Shown piece after piece: positions 31,908 to 40,479 of a stretch of DNA of 64,000 nucleotides. Origin of the DNA: Haematobacter massiliensis (GTDB lineage Bacteria; Pseudomonadota; Alphaproteobacteria; Rhodobacterales; Rhodobacteraceae). Made by a program: the position numbers and the translations under genes. The notes below the pieces were generated by a model. It searched no databases. It was not told the DNA's origin and worked only from the letters and a program-made list of their open reading frames with translations. The stretch is taken from contig NZ_JGYG01000004.1 in NCBI RefSeq assembly GCF_000740795.1, forward strand, positions 62,001 through 126,000, written 5' to 3'. Position 1 is the stretch's first letter. Each line of letters starts with the position of its first letter.

Positions 31908-32089
31908 GCGGTTCGCGCTACAGGCTCGCCAACTCTGAAATCTGGCATGGTCAAAGATCGCCGCAGCAGGGCAGGGAAAAAGCCAATGCCGTCATTGAAG
32001 GCGTGTTTGCCCCTCGTCCGGAAGTCCAACAGGTTGATGGGATCTCGTGGGCAGTTGAACCGCATTGGACTGGATGGTCGCGTGCCGCC

Positions 32090-32780
32090 TTAAATGGGTT
32101 GCACTTCCACGGTCTGGACCCGTCCGGGCCGGAGCTTTCGGCGGTCGCTATGGCGGGCAAGCCAACAGCGCGGCTTCAGCCCCGATATCTTCCATATCGA
32201 TGGTTGGACCGCTATAACCGGCTGATCAAACCATCGCGCGAGGGGGGTGCCCTTATTCGGATGGCCCATTGCCCGGTGAAAGCTGACGAGGCCTTCGACC
32301 GCGATGGTTCGGAGATTGCCGCGCGGGCCTGCGCCAGATTGCCGAAGTACATGCCGTCGAAGCAAACATCCGCAGTATCTTGCCCGGCCAGCGCCTCCTG
32401 GCCCGCCAGACTCGCACTGCACCACTGGTTGCCGCCTTCGGTGACTGGCAGCGGGCGCCGCGCCGGAAAATCTCCGCCAAATCCCGGCGGGGCGAAAAGT
32501 TGACACGCCTCCACAACCGATGGGGCGGGTTGCAGACTTTCCTGACCGACGGCCGCATCGAGATCGGCTCCAGCTGGATCGCAAATCTGAAGCGACCTAT
32601 CGCCCCTAATCGAAAGAATGCGTTCTCCGCCGATCACAAAGCAGGCGGCATCGCCTGTATCGCCTTCCTGCTAGAGACCTGGAAGATCAACGGTGCCAAA
32701 CTATCGCCCATCTGAAAACAACCCTCGTAGCCGTCGCTAACGGCCATTCACGAAGCTGCCTCGACGACCTCCTGCGCGGT
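32090..32780 (+). mobile_element. IS66-family transposase remnant
   Basis: Pieces of the IS66 TnpC catalytic and C-terminal regions in several frames: DRYNRLIKPSREGGALI, DEAFDRDGSEIAARACARL, LPGQRLLARQTRTAPLVAAF, then WGGLQTFLTDGRIEIGSSWI and IAPNRKNAFSADHKAGG, and finally HLKTTLVAVANGHSRSCLDD near 32710-32776. The N-terminal half, tnpA/tnpB and the terminal repeats are not visible. Multiple frame breaks make it inactive. Confidence 0.85.
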
Positions 32781-33009
32781 CAGGCCGATCTGACGGCGCT
32801 GCCCGAGACCCCTTACGATACGAATGGGGGAAGCATCCACGGAATGGGTAATCCCGGAAAATATGCAACTGTTAGGAGCGGTGGAGTGACGGCCGCGTCT
32901 TTGCTCGGGTCTTCCGAAGACGGGAATGATCAACACGAGTTCAGAGATACCTTAAGCGGAGGTAAGAACATGTATCCTCGACACAAAGTCTCGCGAAAAA
33001 TCTATAAAG

Positions 33010-33162
33010 CATGACCAATTCCGCTACAAACGGCGCAACAGGATCAAGATCATAATCGGGCGTCTGAAGGAATGGTGCCGCGCTGCCACCCGCTACGACC
33101 GAGGCGCGACGGTGTTACTTTTCCCTATAGTCTTCGCGGCTACCGTCTGGTTCTGGCTATGA
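33010..33162 (+). mobile_element. IS5-family transposase C-terminal remnant
   Basis: HDQFRYKRRNRIKIIIGRLK, EWCRAATRYDRGATVLLFP and FAATVWFWL then stop: the unmistakable C-terminal end of an IS5-type transposase (YKRRNRIE...LKDWRRIATRYDR in intact copies). The bases just upstream carry decayed transposase sequence. No terminal inverted repeat could be defined. Confidence 0.82.
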
Positions 33163-33181
33163 TGCAAGAGGTGCCCTCGCT

Positions 33182-34831
33182 CTAGAGCATTGCGCGCAAT
33201 TGATTCAACGTGGCTTTGTGAGTCTCCTGCATCTCGTTTTCTGGAAAGACCTGGATAATCGCATCAATGGCAGCTTGAGCGGCATCGCGGTAACTTTCTT
33301 CCCCAGTCAGGCGATAAATTGCCGCCAGCGATCTTGCATCCCCGAAAAGACTTAGAAATAATAGTGCGTTCTTACTTTGAGACTGAGTTTTTGCTATACG
33401 CTTGTAAGAGAGTGATGCCATTTGCAGATTTTTGGTGTCACTGTCAATGCGGCCGACATTCTCCAGCGCTGAGGTAAAATAATACATGTGCCATGAACTC
33501 AGGCCAATCAGCGCCTTTTCCTCCGCAAGGTCCATCCAAGCTCGATAGGCGTTTCGTATCTTCTTCATGTCGTCAGTATTTATGGATTCTCTTGTCATTA
33601 GCCCAGCTTGAGCTATCCGCAAGGGCATCTCAACCCCATGCGAATTTGCTTTCTGCCGCAAGCCTTCAACAAGCTCTATCATCTCATTTTCTTTTCCATA
33701 AGAACTTGCCAGAAGACGTTCAGTAGCCTCGGACAAGTCCTTAATGATAATAGAGATCGCAGCATCATCTCCTGCCGCTTTGAAATGCTCTGCGGCTTCC
33801 ACATATGCTGTGATCTCTCTATAGATATTATCAGAATCACGTGTAAAAGCGGATCTCTTTGAAATACCTAAGCCCATCGATCGGCGTGCATCCCCCCGAA
33901 CTGTTTCATCAAGGGCTAAGCCTTCAGATCCAAGATAACCAAGAAGGATATTCTGACGTTCGTAGTTTTCAGCGTTGTATCGAGTATTGTTCCGCGACAA
34001 GTTCAAATTGTCGATCACGGCGTGAGCGAGAGAGGTTCGGAATACATCATCTCCCTTCCACAACAAGAAAGCTGAGAGTGCATGATCGGAAGCCCCGGCA
34101 TAATTTCCTGTTGCAAAATTGATCCACCGAAGATCAGAATATAATAGTGCCCGGTCGTTTAAATTCTTGCCTCTATCCCGAGTTATCAAGCCGCTTATCT
34201 CTGTAAATGCCTTCTCGTAATCCGCAGTCTTGATATTCTCAAGCAAAGAGGTTCTTACGTCCTGCAATGCAGGGTCAGATGCCTTCGGGCTAGCTTCCAA
34301 GCCTCGGACAGCGATCGCATTATGGATGATGTACGCGGATACCAGATCTTGAAATCCCGGAGCGGAATTCCTGCCGGACAAGCGTTCCGCGGCCTGAAGA
34401 AGCCGTTTTCTGCCATTCATGCTCCATTCTCTAAGAGCAGGAATATACTGACCTAAGTCGGTATTCTTGCTGGCCGGGGCCGCAAGTGCTTCTTTTAACC
34501 GCTCCATATCGGCATTGCCCATGGAGCAAACCGCTGCCGCTTTCTCAGGTATCGGTGTCTTAAGCACTTTACCGGAGAGTATATCAGCGCATGTTTCCGC
34601 ATCTGCCGGCAGGTTGAATTCTGTGTATTCTTGGGTCACTACTCCGAAAAACGCCTGGGCGGTCTGAGGAAGTGCGTTGGAGACCGAAAGCACTGCGCAG
34701 AAGATAATGAAGTTGGATTTTTGAAACTTTGAACTGATACTCTCTCCTTTCCTTCCTGAAATCTGCGAAGTCGAATGCACCGGAGTGCGGTCGCCGGAAA
34801 CCGGCAGACGAAACAAGGTCAACGCGTCCAT
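33182..34831 (-). CDS. secreted helical-repeat protein of unknown function
   Basis: I do not recognise a family. The frame from the first ATG is 549 aa. A clear signal peptide begins only near residue 32 (ISSKFQKSNFIIFCAVLSVS, cleavage near TAQA), and a strong site AAAGGAGAG lies five bases before that ATC codon, while the ATG at 34831 has a poor one. The body is alpha-helical with TPR-like pairs (ALLYSDLRWINFATGNYAGA, DNIYREITAYVEAAEHFKAA, ARSLAAIYRLTGEESYRDAA), suggesting a periplasmic solenoid. Base composition is far more AT-rich than its neighbours and codon use differs, and IS remnants lie at one end. It was probably acquired by transfer. Confidence 0.7.
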   Translation of the reverse strand: MDALTLFRLPVSGDRTPVHSTSQISGRKGESISSKFQKSNFIIFCAVLSVSNALPQTAQAFFGVVTQEYTEFNLPADAETCADILSGKVLKTPIPEKAAAVCSMGNADMERLKEALAAPASKNTDLGQYIPALREWSMNGRKRLLQAAERLSGRNSAPGFQDLVSAYIIHNAIAVRGLEASPKASDPALQDVRTSLLENIKTADYEKAFTEISGLITRDRGKNLNDRALLYSDLRWINFATGNYAGASDHALSAFLLWKGDDVFRTSLAHAVIDNLNLSRNNTRYNAENYERQNILLGYLGSEGLALDETVRGDARRSMGLGISKRSAFTRDSDNIYREITAYVEAAEHFKAAGDDAAISIIIKDLSEATERLLASSYGKENEMIELVEGLRQKANSHGVEMPLRIAQAGLMTRESINTDDMKKIRNAYRAWMDLAEEKALIGLSSWHMYYFTSALENVGRIDSDTKNLQMASLSYKRIAKTQSQSKNALLFLSLFGDARSLAAIYRLTGEESYRDAAQAAIDAIIQVFPENEMQETHKATLNQLRAML

Positions 34832-35547
34832 GCCTGCACCTGGAATACATAAAAGAGTCTTTAATAGGATGACCTCCCTGAAATGATTCGATCAAGAGGA
34901 TTATCGGGGTAGGTAATCGGTCCTACACTGGTTGTCTGGCGTTGTATTGTTGCGGGCTGGGGGATTCCTCATGGTGCATTTTTTTGAAGCGCAACAATGC
35001 TTTAATGCTGCCCGGAAAGATTCAAGATGCCCGAATGCTCGACATCGACAAGCTCCCTCGCGGCGTCGGAGACGGGATCTTGGCAAGCCGATGACCATTT
35101 TTTGGAGGTAACGGACCGACTACGGGCCCTATTCCTGATTTGGAGGAGCGCGCGCGGGTTCAGGCGCTATCGCTTAGGCACAGGACGCTTTGATTTCCGG
35201 TTGTGCATCATCAATCAAGCTCCATGAGGAGACGTTCCCGATGAGCAAACTTCACTGGTTGCCCGAATAGCTGCCTCCACGCCTCTCCATACTGGTTCGC
35301 CTGCCGATGCGAGCTGTATCATGAGGAGAATAATTTTTTAATTACAATGTATTAATATACTGCTCCGCGCCGAAGAATACCGTCTAACGAAGACCCCACG
35401 TCGGCGCCGTCGCTTCCCAATGATTGCTGAATGTCAGAGCACCGTTCGGCCATGTTGCGTAGCGTGTGGATGGCCTTGCCGTCCGTTTCGCGACCGTTGT
35501 GCGGATCGTGGATCGGCTGCACATCCAATGCATTCTGTCAGCGTCAC
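34832..35547. other. gene-poor AT-rich flank of the island
   Basis: 716 bases with no convincing gene. Composition rises and falls sharply, with an A/T-only stretch near 35327-35360. A short open frame at 35241 (MSKLHWLPE then stop) faintly resembles an IS5 transposase start, but too short to call. The right edge meets the 3' end of quiC. Confidence 0.45.
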
Positions 35548-37428
35548 CTAGAGTTCCGGTACGGCAAGCGGCCGCAGGTGACGCTTCTGCGCGGCAATTC
35601 GGAACGGCGCGTTCGGAGCTCCGTAGCCCTGGTAGCCGCCTTGGCGCTGAACGACCTCAAGGAAAAGTTCCCCAGCCTGACCGGTACTGTAGAACTGATA
35701 GAAGCAACCCTCGCCGTCTTCATCATACATGATGTTCAGCCGCCGTAGCCTATCGACGAAGTCCGGCCTCAGATCGAAGCGAGCGGCGAGATCTGAATAG
35801 TAGTTGGCGCCGATGCCAAGAAACGGAAAGCCGCGCGCCTCCATTTGCTGGGCGGTTGCGAAGATGTCATTCGTTGCGAAAGCAATGTGCTGCACCGAAG
35901 CGCCGAACGTATCGTCGATGAACCTTCGTGCGAGGGTGCGCCGTGCTTCCGCGCCGTTCAGCGTGATGCGTAGCCCACCCGAGAGAATGGCCTGGCTGCG
36001 CACCAGCCCATCCGGGTCGACGACGTCCAGCATGGGCATGCGCTCCGCCTCGAACAGAGTGCTGTAGAACAGGGAGGCGCTCAGCATTTCCTCGTAAGCC
36101 ATTGTCTGGGCGATGTGATCCGTGCGGGTGATGCCGCTTCCCGATGCGATACCGGTAGGGATGAACTCGTGCTCCCAAAGGCTTTGCAGTTCGGGGCCGT
36201 CATCGACAAAGCGAAGAACGGTGCCGCCTATCCCCCGGACCGCGGGCACGACTGGATCGTCGGGGGAAATCCTGTCGCCATGCGGCTCCGCCATGAGAGC
36301 GACAGCGCGGGTGACAGCCTCTGCCGCATCAGGGACGCGAATGCCGATCTCTGACACCGCTGTACCGTGTGTGACCCAGGAACTGTAGTTGAACCCGTCC
36401 GTCCCGGTGTTGAGCACGATGTTCACCTCGCCCTGCTGCCATCGCGTGACCGGTTTGGTCCGGTGACGGCCAACCTCAGCAAAACCGGCGCTTGCCAGGA
36501 AGCCGGCGAGGGCGGGGCGTGTCGCTTCATCCGTCGCGATCTCGATATACTCGATGCCTTCCGGCTGGACCGGTCGGGGAAGTCGGTTCTCTCCGGACAA
36601 GCAAAGATCAGGCTCCTCGCGGCCCATCTGGTCCATCAGTCCTATGAGGCTCCGCTTGCCGTCATGGGCGACAAGGCGAGGCAGGCCGGAGCGGAACTGA
36701 TCGTTGAAGATCTCCAGGCTGATAGGACCGGCATAGCCCGTCGCCATCACCGCACGCATGAAGGCGGGGACATCCAGATCGCCCTCACCCGGCATGTTGC
36801 GGAAGTGACGCGACCAGTAGAGCAAATCCATCTCTATCCGGGGGGCGTCTGCAAGTTGCACGAAGAAGATGCGGTCGCCCGGTATCTCACGGATTGTCGC
36901 GGGAGCTATCCGCGGGCCAAGAGTGTGAAAACTGTCGAGGATCAGCCCGACGTTCGGATGGTCGGCGCGGCGCACGATCTCCCATGCATCCCGATGGTCG
37001 CGAACAAACCGGCCCCAGCAGAGCGCCTCATACCCGACGCGGATCCCGCGCGGCTGGGCGATTTCGCCGAGCGCTCGCAAATCGGCGGCCGCCCGATCGA
37101 CGCCACCAAGCGCGGCAGGATGAACGGAGGAGCAGACAAGCAGCAGATCAACGCCCAGCTCCGCCATCAGGTCGAACTTCCGCTCCGCCCTCGCAAAGGC
37201 GCGCCGCCGGAGCGGTTCCGGGAGGGTCTCGAAATCCCGGAACGGCTGGAACAGCATGATTTCCAACCCGTGATCGCGCACCATCCTTCCAACCTCTCGC
37301 GGGCTGAAATCCGAGGCGATGAAATCCTGCTCGAATATCTCGATGCCGTCGAAGCCGGCGCTGGCGATGGCGCGCAGCTTTTCAGGAAGCATCCCGGCGA
37401 TGGAGACAGTGGCAATGGCTGTTTTCAT
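35548..37428 (-). CDS. quiC: 3-dehydroshikimate dehydratase, TIM-barrel/VOC fusion
   Basis: 626 aa, converting 3-dehydroshikimate to protocatechuate. The N-terminal 280 residues are a xylose-isomerase-like barrel with metal ligands readable as VGYEALCWG, LILDSFHT, FVQLADAPR and ISLEIFNDQ. The C-terminal half is HPPD-like with an intact 2-His-1-Glu pattern: TRTDHIAQTM, VQHIAFATND and GELFLEVVQR. The fused architecture is that of QuiC1 and Corynebacterium QsuB. I prefer ATG 37428 (MKTAIATVSIAGML), with GGGG at good spacing, over an ATG two codons earlier. The pathway genes aroQ and qsuD lie across the GntR pair at 41793-43087. Confidence 0.93.
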   Translation of the reverse strand: MKTAIATVSIAGMLPEKLRAIASAGFDGIEIFEQDFIASDFSPREVGRMVRDHGLEIMLFQPFRDFETLPEPLRRRAFARAERKFDLMAELGVDLLLVCSSVHPAALGGVDRAAADLRALGEIAQPRGIRVGYEALCWGRFVRDHRDAWEIVRRADHPNVGLILDSFHTLGPRIAPATIREIPGDRIFFVQLADAPRIEMDLLYWSRHFRNMPGEGDLDVPAFMRAVMATGYAGPISLEIFNDQFRSGLPRLVAHDGKRSLIGLMDQMGREEPDLCLSGENRLPRPVQPEGIEYIEIATDEATRPALAGFLASAGFAEVGRHRTKPVTRWQQGEVNIVLNTGTDGFNYSSWVTHGTAVSEIGIRVPDAAEAVTRAVALMAEPHGDRISPDDPVVPAVRGIGGTVLRFVDDGPELQSLWEHEFIPTGIASGSGITRTDHIAQTMAYEEMLSASLFYSTLFEAERMPMLDVVDPDGLVRSQAILSGGLRITLNGAEARRTLARRFIDDTFGASVQHIAFATNDIFATAQQMEARGFPFLGIGANYYSDLAARFDLRPDFVDRLRRLNIMYDEDGEGCFYQFYSTGQAGELFLEVVQRQGGYQGYGAPNAPFRIAAQKRHLRPLAVPEL

Positions 37429-37452
37429 GGGCATCCCCGGCTTTGTCTGCGG

Positions 37453-38112
37453 CTACGGCGTTAGCGCTTGCATATGCTCCGTGGCGTGCGCGACACCCGC
37501 GTTGATATGCTCCCGCAGAATGGTGACTGCGGCAGCGCTGTCGTGGCGCAAGGCCGCATCCCGCAGTGCCCGGTGTTCCTGCCGAGACGCTTCCGGGCGA
37601 AAGGTCAATGCGATCATCTGATAGCGCAGATATTTGTCGAAGATCTCCGCATGTGTCTGCATCAGCACCCGCGAACCGCATGCGGAGATAAGTGTCTGGT
37701 GAAAGGTCCAGTCGCTTCGCCGCCATGCGGGAATATCCGCCGCATCCCCCGCTTCCAGCCGTTCCTCATGCGCATCGAGCTTGTGATGCGCGGAAAGCAC
37801 CGCGGCCTCCCAGTCCAGCCCGCCCGTCGCAAAGGAGCGAGCGAGCGCATGCTCCTCCAGCAGCAGTCGCAGCGCGGCGATTTCATGCAGGCCGGCACGG
37901 GAAATCGGCGCCACTTCAAAGCCCCGCTGGCCTTCCGCCAGCACGAAACCGTCGGAAGCAAGCCGGGTCAGTGCTTCACGGAGGCTGCTGGTCGCCACAT
38001 CGTAACTCTCCCGCAGTGTCTCCAGCCGGAGCTTCCGCCCCGGCGCCAGCTTGCCCATGATGATTTCGGACCGGAGCCGCGCATAGAGCGTGGGATGGGC
38101 ATCCTCCGTCAT
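37453..38112 (-). CDS. GntR-family (FCD) regulator, tandem copy 1
   Basis: 219 aa. HTH and wing: LETLRESYDVATSSLREALT and EGQRGFEVAPISRAGLHE. The FCD domain has WTFHQTLISACGSRVLMQTH. It overlaps the other GntR gene by 4 bases (ATGA) and lies 24 bases before quiC. Much of its sequence parallels copy 2 at 38109 (IIMGKLAPGRKLRLE against IIFGKLAPGRRLRLE), so the two are a tandem duplication. They may form a heterodimer or sense different intermediates such as quinate and protocatechuate. Confidence 0.92.
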   Translation of the reverse strand: MTEDAHPTLYARLRSEIIMGKLAPGRKLRLETLRESYDVATSSLREALTRLASDGFVLAEGQRGFEVAPISRAGLHEIAALRLLLEEHALARSFATGGLDWEAAVLSAHHKLDAHEERLEAGDAADIPAWRRSDWTFHQTLISACGSRVLMQTHAEIFDKYLRYQMIALTFRPEASRQEHRALRDAALRHDSAAAVTILREHINAGVAHATEHMQALTP

Positions 38113-38789
38113 GCCGCATCTCCCCGCAGCAGGTCATGCTCGACTGTGTAGTCGATACAGGCGCCGATATGCCGGGCGAGGAGCCTCTGCGCCGCGGGCA
38201 CGTCCCTGTCGAGGGCGGCGCGGAGCAACGCGTGATGCTCCTCTGCCGCCACTGCGCCCCGGAACATCACCAGCAGGACCTGATAGCGCAGGAAACGGTC
38301 AAATATCCGGTCATGAGTCGCCAGAAGCTCGCTAGACCCGCATGCTGAGATCAGCGCAACATGGAATTCGCGATCATATCGCTTCCATGTCTCGCTAACG
38401 GTGTGATCCCCGCGCAGCATCCTCTCCTCCATGCGGGAAAGCTTGTGATGCGCTGCCACCACCGAGGCCTCCCACTCCAGATCGCCGTTGGCAAAGGACT
38501 GGGCGACCGCGTGGCACTCCAGCAGGAGACGCATTTCTGCAATGTCTCTCAGATCCGAGATGGAGATGGGCGCAACCTCGAACCCCCGCTGGTTCTCGGC
38601 GACGATCAGCCCCTCCGGCACGAGCCGTGTCAATATCTCACGCAGTGTCGCGATGCTCACCTCGTAGCGCGCGCGCAACTGCTCAAGCCGCAGCCGGCGC
38701 CCAGGTGCCAGCTTTCCGAAGATGATGTCGCTCCGCAGGCGGCGATAGGCGCTTTCCCCTGCGGTCTCTTCCCGGACTCCCGTAGCCAT
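38109..38789 (-). CDS. GntR-family (FCD) regulator, tandem copy 2
   Basis: 226 aa from ATG 38789 (MATGVREETAGESAYRRLRS), chosen because GGGAGAGG precedes it; an ATG six codons upstream has none. HTH and wing: LEQLRARYEVSIATLREILT and ENQRGFEVAPISISDLRD. The FCD domain has REFHVALISACGSSELLATH. First gene of the leftward unit gntR-gntR-quiC, divergent from the TRAP operon, so one or both proteins probably control both directions from the 137-base gap. Confidence 0.91.
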   Translation of the reverse strand: MATGVREETAGESAYRRLRSDIIFGKLAPGRRLRLEQLRARYEVSIATLREILTRLVPEGLIVAENQRGFEVAPISISDLRDIAEMRLLLECHAVAQSFANGDLEWEASVVAAHHKLSRMEERMLRGDHTVSETWKRYDREFHVALISACGSSELLATHDRIFDRFLRYQVLLVMFRGAVAAEEHHALLRAALDRDVPAAQRLLARHIGACIDYTVEHDLLRGDAA

Positions 38790-38887
38790 CCGCCTCTCCC
38801 GCGACATCAGTTAAAACACAAAATATCATATGAAACGAAAATCTCTAGTTGAAAACTGAAATTCCCGATGACATCCTCAGCGCAGGA

Positions 38888-38910
38888 CGAAGCACGGAGG
38901 GGGTGCTTCG
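38888..38910 (+). promoter_or_regulatory. stem-loop just upstream of the TRAP operon ribosome site
   Basis: CGAAGCAC (38888-38895) and GTGCTTCG (38903-38910), a perfect 8-bp stem whose 7-base loop reads GGAGGGG. The true Shine-Dalgarno, AAAGGGAGG, starts three bases later. The loop is itself SD-like, so the structure could tune ribosome access or message stability. Confidence 0.45.
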
Positions 38911-38926
38911 CCAAAGGGAGGACACC

Positions 38927-39916
38927 ATGACCAAAGTGACCCGGCGCGGCTTTGCCGCGCTCGGCGGGGCCATGCTTGCCACGCCATTTCTCGCACGCCT
39001 CAGCCATGCCGCCGAGCAGAGCCGCATCCGCTTTTCCGCCGTGTTCTCCGAGCAGGACATCCGAGCGGGAATGATGAAGCAATTCGCCGAAGGCATCGGC
39101 CCGGACTTCAAGTACGAAGGCTTCTACGGCGGGACATTGTTCAAGCAGGGGACTGAGCTTGTCGCCCTCCAGCGCGGCAACCTGGAGATGTCGAATATCG
39201 CGCCCCAGGACATCTCCAACCAGATCCCGGCATGGTCCATTCTGACCTCCGGTTATCTGTTCCGCGATCCCGACCACTTGCGCAGCTTCTTCACCTCCGA
39301 TGTCGGCGCGGAGACGAAGGCGCTGGCTGAGGGGCAGCTCGGTATCAAGATCCTTGGGCCTACCTTCTATGGCACGCGTCAGGTCGGTCTTCGCGGCAAT
39401 CGCAAGATCGCCACCCCAGCCGACATGGCCGGTGTGAAGCTGCGTATGCCGGGCGGGGAGGCGTGGCAATTCCTGGGGCGTGCGCTTGGCGCAAATCCGA
39501 CCCCCATGGCCTATGCGGAAGTCTATACCGGCCTGCAGACCGGTGCGATCGACGGGCAGGACAATCCATTGCCCAACGTGGACAACATGAAGTTCTACGA
39601 GGTGATGGACCAGATCGTCCTGACGTCGCATCTGGTCGCCTTTGACCTTCTGACCGTCTCTGGCCGGTTCTGGGAGAAGCTGACGGAGGAACAGCGCGCG
39701 GCGTTTCAGACGGCGGCCGACGGTGCCATCGGCTGGAGCACGGAGCAGCACGTCACGCGGGAGGCCGAGATCGCCAAGTCCTTCGCGGAGCGCGGCCTTG
39801 ACGTCTACGCGCCTGATCTGGCCGCCTTCCGCAGCCATGTTCAGAAAGCCTATCTGGAATCCGATCTGGCGAAGGAATGGCCGGCCGGCATGATCGAGCG
39901 GATAGCCGCGGCCTGA
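38927..39916 (+). CDS. dctP: TRAP transporter substrate-binding protein (DctP type)
   Basis: 329 aa from ATG 38927 (MTKVTRRGFAALGGAMLATP). The N terminus is a plausible twin-arginine signal ending SHAAEQ. The mature domain has GGTLFKQGTELVALQRGNLE, the conserved TRAP arginine region LRMPGGEAWQFLGRALGANP, and VYTGLQTGAIDGQDNPLPN, a near-invariant family stretch. It captures an organic acid in the periplasm and hands it to the DctQM membrane proteins. With quinate/shikimate genes on both sides, quinate or shikimate is the likely ligand. Confidence 0.94.
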   Translation: MTKVTRRGFAALGGAMLATPFLARLSHAAEQSRIRFSAVFSEQDIRAGMMKQFAEGIGPDFKYEGFYGGTLFKQGTELVALQRGNLEMSNIAPQDISNQIPAWSILTSGYLFRDPDHLRSFFTSDVGAETKALAEGQLGIKILGPTFYGTRQVGLRGNRKIATPADMAGVKLRMPGGEAWQFLGRALGANPTPMAYAEVYTGLQTGAIDGQDNPLPNVDNMKFYEVMDQIVLTSHLVAFDLLTVSGRFWEKLTEEQRAAFQTAADGAIGWSTEQHVTREAEIAKSFAERGLDVYAPDLAAFRSHVQKAYLESDLAKEWPAGMIERIAAA

Positions 39917-39923
39917 TGCAAAC

Positions 39924-39945
39924 GGCGGCCCCGGGAAGGGCCGCC
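39924..39945 (+). other. intercistronic hairpin between dctP and dctQ
   Basis: GGCGGCCC (39924-39931) and GGGCCGCC (39938-39945), a perfect 8-bp stem with a 6-base loop, right after the binding-protein stop. It is followed by CACTTCCCTTC rather than a T-run, so partial termination or protection of the dctP message is more likely than full termination. Confidence 0.55.
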
Positions 39946-39969
39946 ACTTCCCTTCATCGGAGAATGCCC

Positions 39970-40479
39970 ATGCCGATCCGGCTTCTTCCCTGGCTCCAGC
40001 GCCGTTGCGAGGACATCCTCGTCTTCATGCTCGCGGCGATGTTCATCGTGTTTCTCATTCAGATCGTCTCCCGATATGTCCTCAACATGCCGATGGGCTG
40101 GACGCATGAAACCAGTGTCATTCTATGGATCTGGCTCGTGCTCTTCGGTGCTTCCTTCGTCATCCGTGACAGGGAGGAAATGCGGTTCGACCTCATCTAC
40201 GGAGCAGCTGGCGAGAGAACCCGGCGCTGGATGGCGGCGGTGACCGGAGCGGCGTTGATCGCGATCTTCACGCTCTCGCTGCCCGCGACGTGGGACTATG
40301 TAACCTTCATGAAAGTGGAGCGTACGGCGTATCTGCGGCTCCGCTTCGACTGGCTCTATTCCATCTACATCGTTTTCATGATCGCGATGATTGTCCGTCA
40401 TCTGTGGGTCGGCTGGAGGGCTGTCTTCGGACGGGCGCCGGAAGCTTATGACCCCACGACAGCGAGTTCCGGCGTATGA
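39970..40479 (+). CDS. dctQ: TRAP transporter small permease (DctQ type)
   Basis: 169 aa, MPIRLLPWLQRRCEDILVFM, with four membrane helices: ILVFMLAAMFIVFLIQIVSR, ILWIWLVLFGASFVI, WMAAVTGAALIAIFTLSLPA and YSIYIVFMIAMIVRHLWVG. The family motif RYVLNMPMGWTHE is present. The start at 39970 has GGAGA eight bases upstream; the ATG two codons earlier is too close to it. Its stop overlaps the large permease start by 4 bases. Confidence 0.92.
   Translation: MPIRLLPWLQRRCEDILVFMLAAMFIVFLIQIVSRYVLNMPMGWTHETSVILWIWLVLFGASFVIRDREEMRFDLIYGAAGERTRRWMAAVTGAALIAIFTLSLPATWDYVTFMKVERTAYLRLRFDWLYSIYIVFMIAMIVRHLWVGWRAVFGRAPEAYDPTTASSGV

Noticed and set aside
35241-35270. MSKLHWLPE then stop, resembling the N terminus of an IS5 transposase, on the far side of the AT-rich gene from the IS5 C-terminal remnant
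   Set aside because: Nine residues are too few, and no further matching sequence or terminal repeat could be traced.
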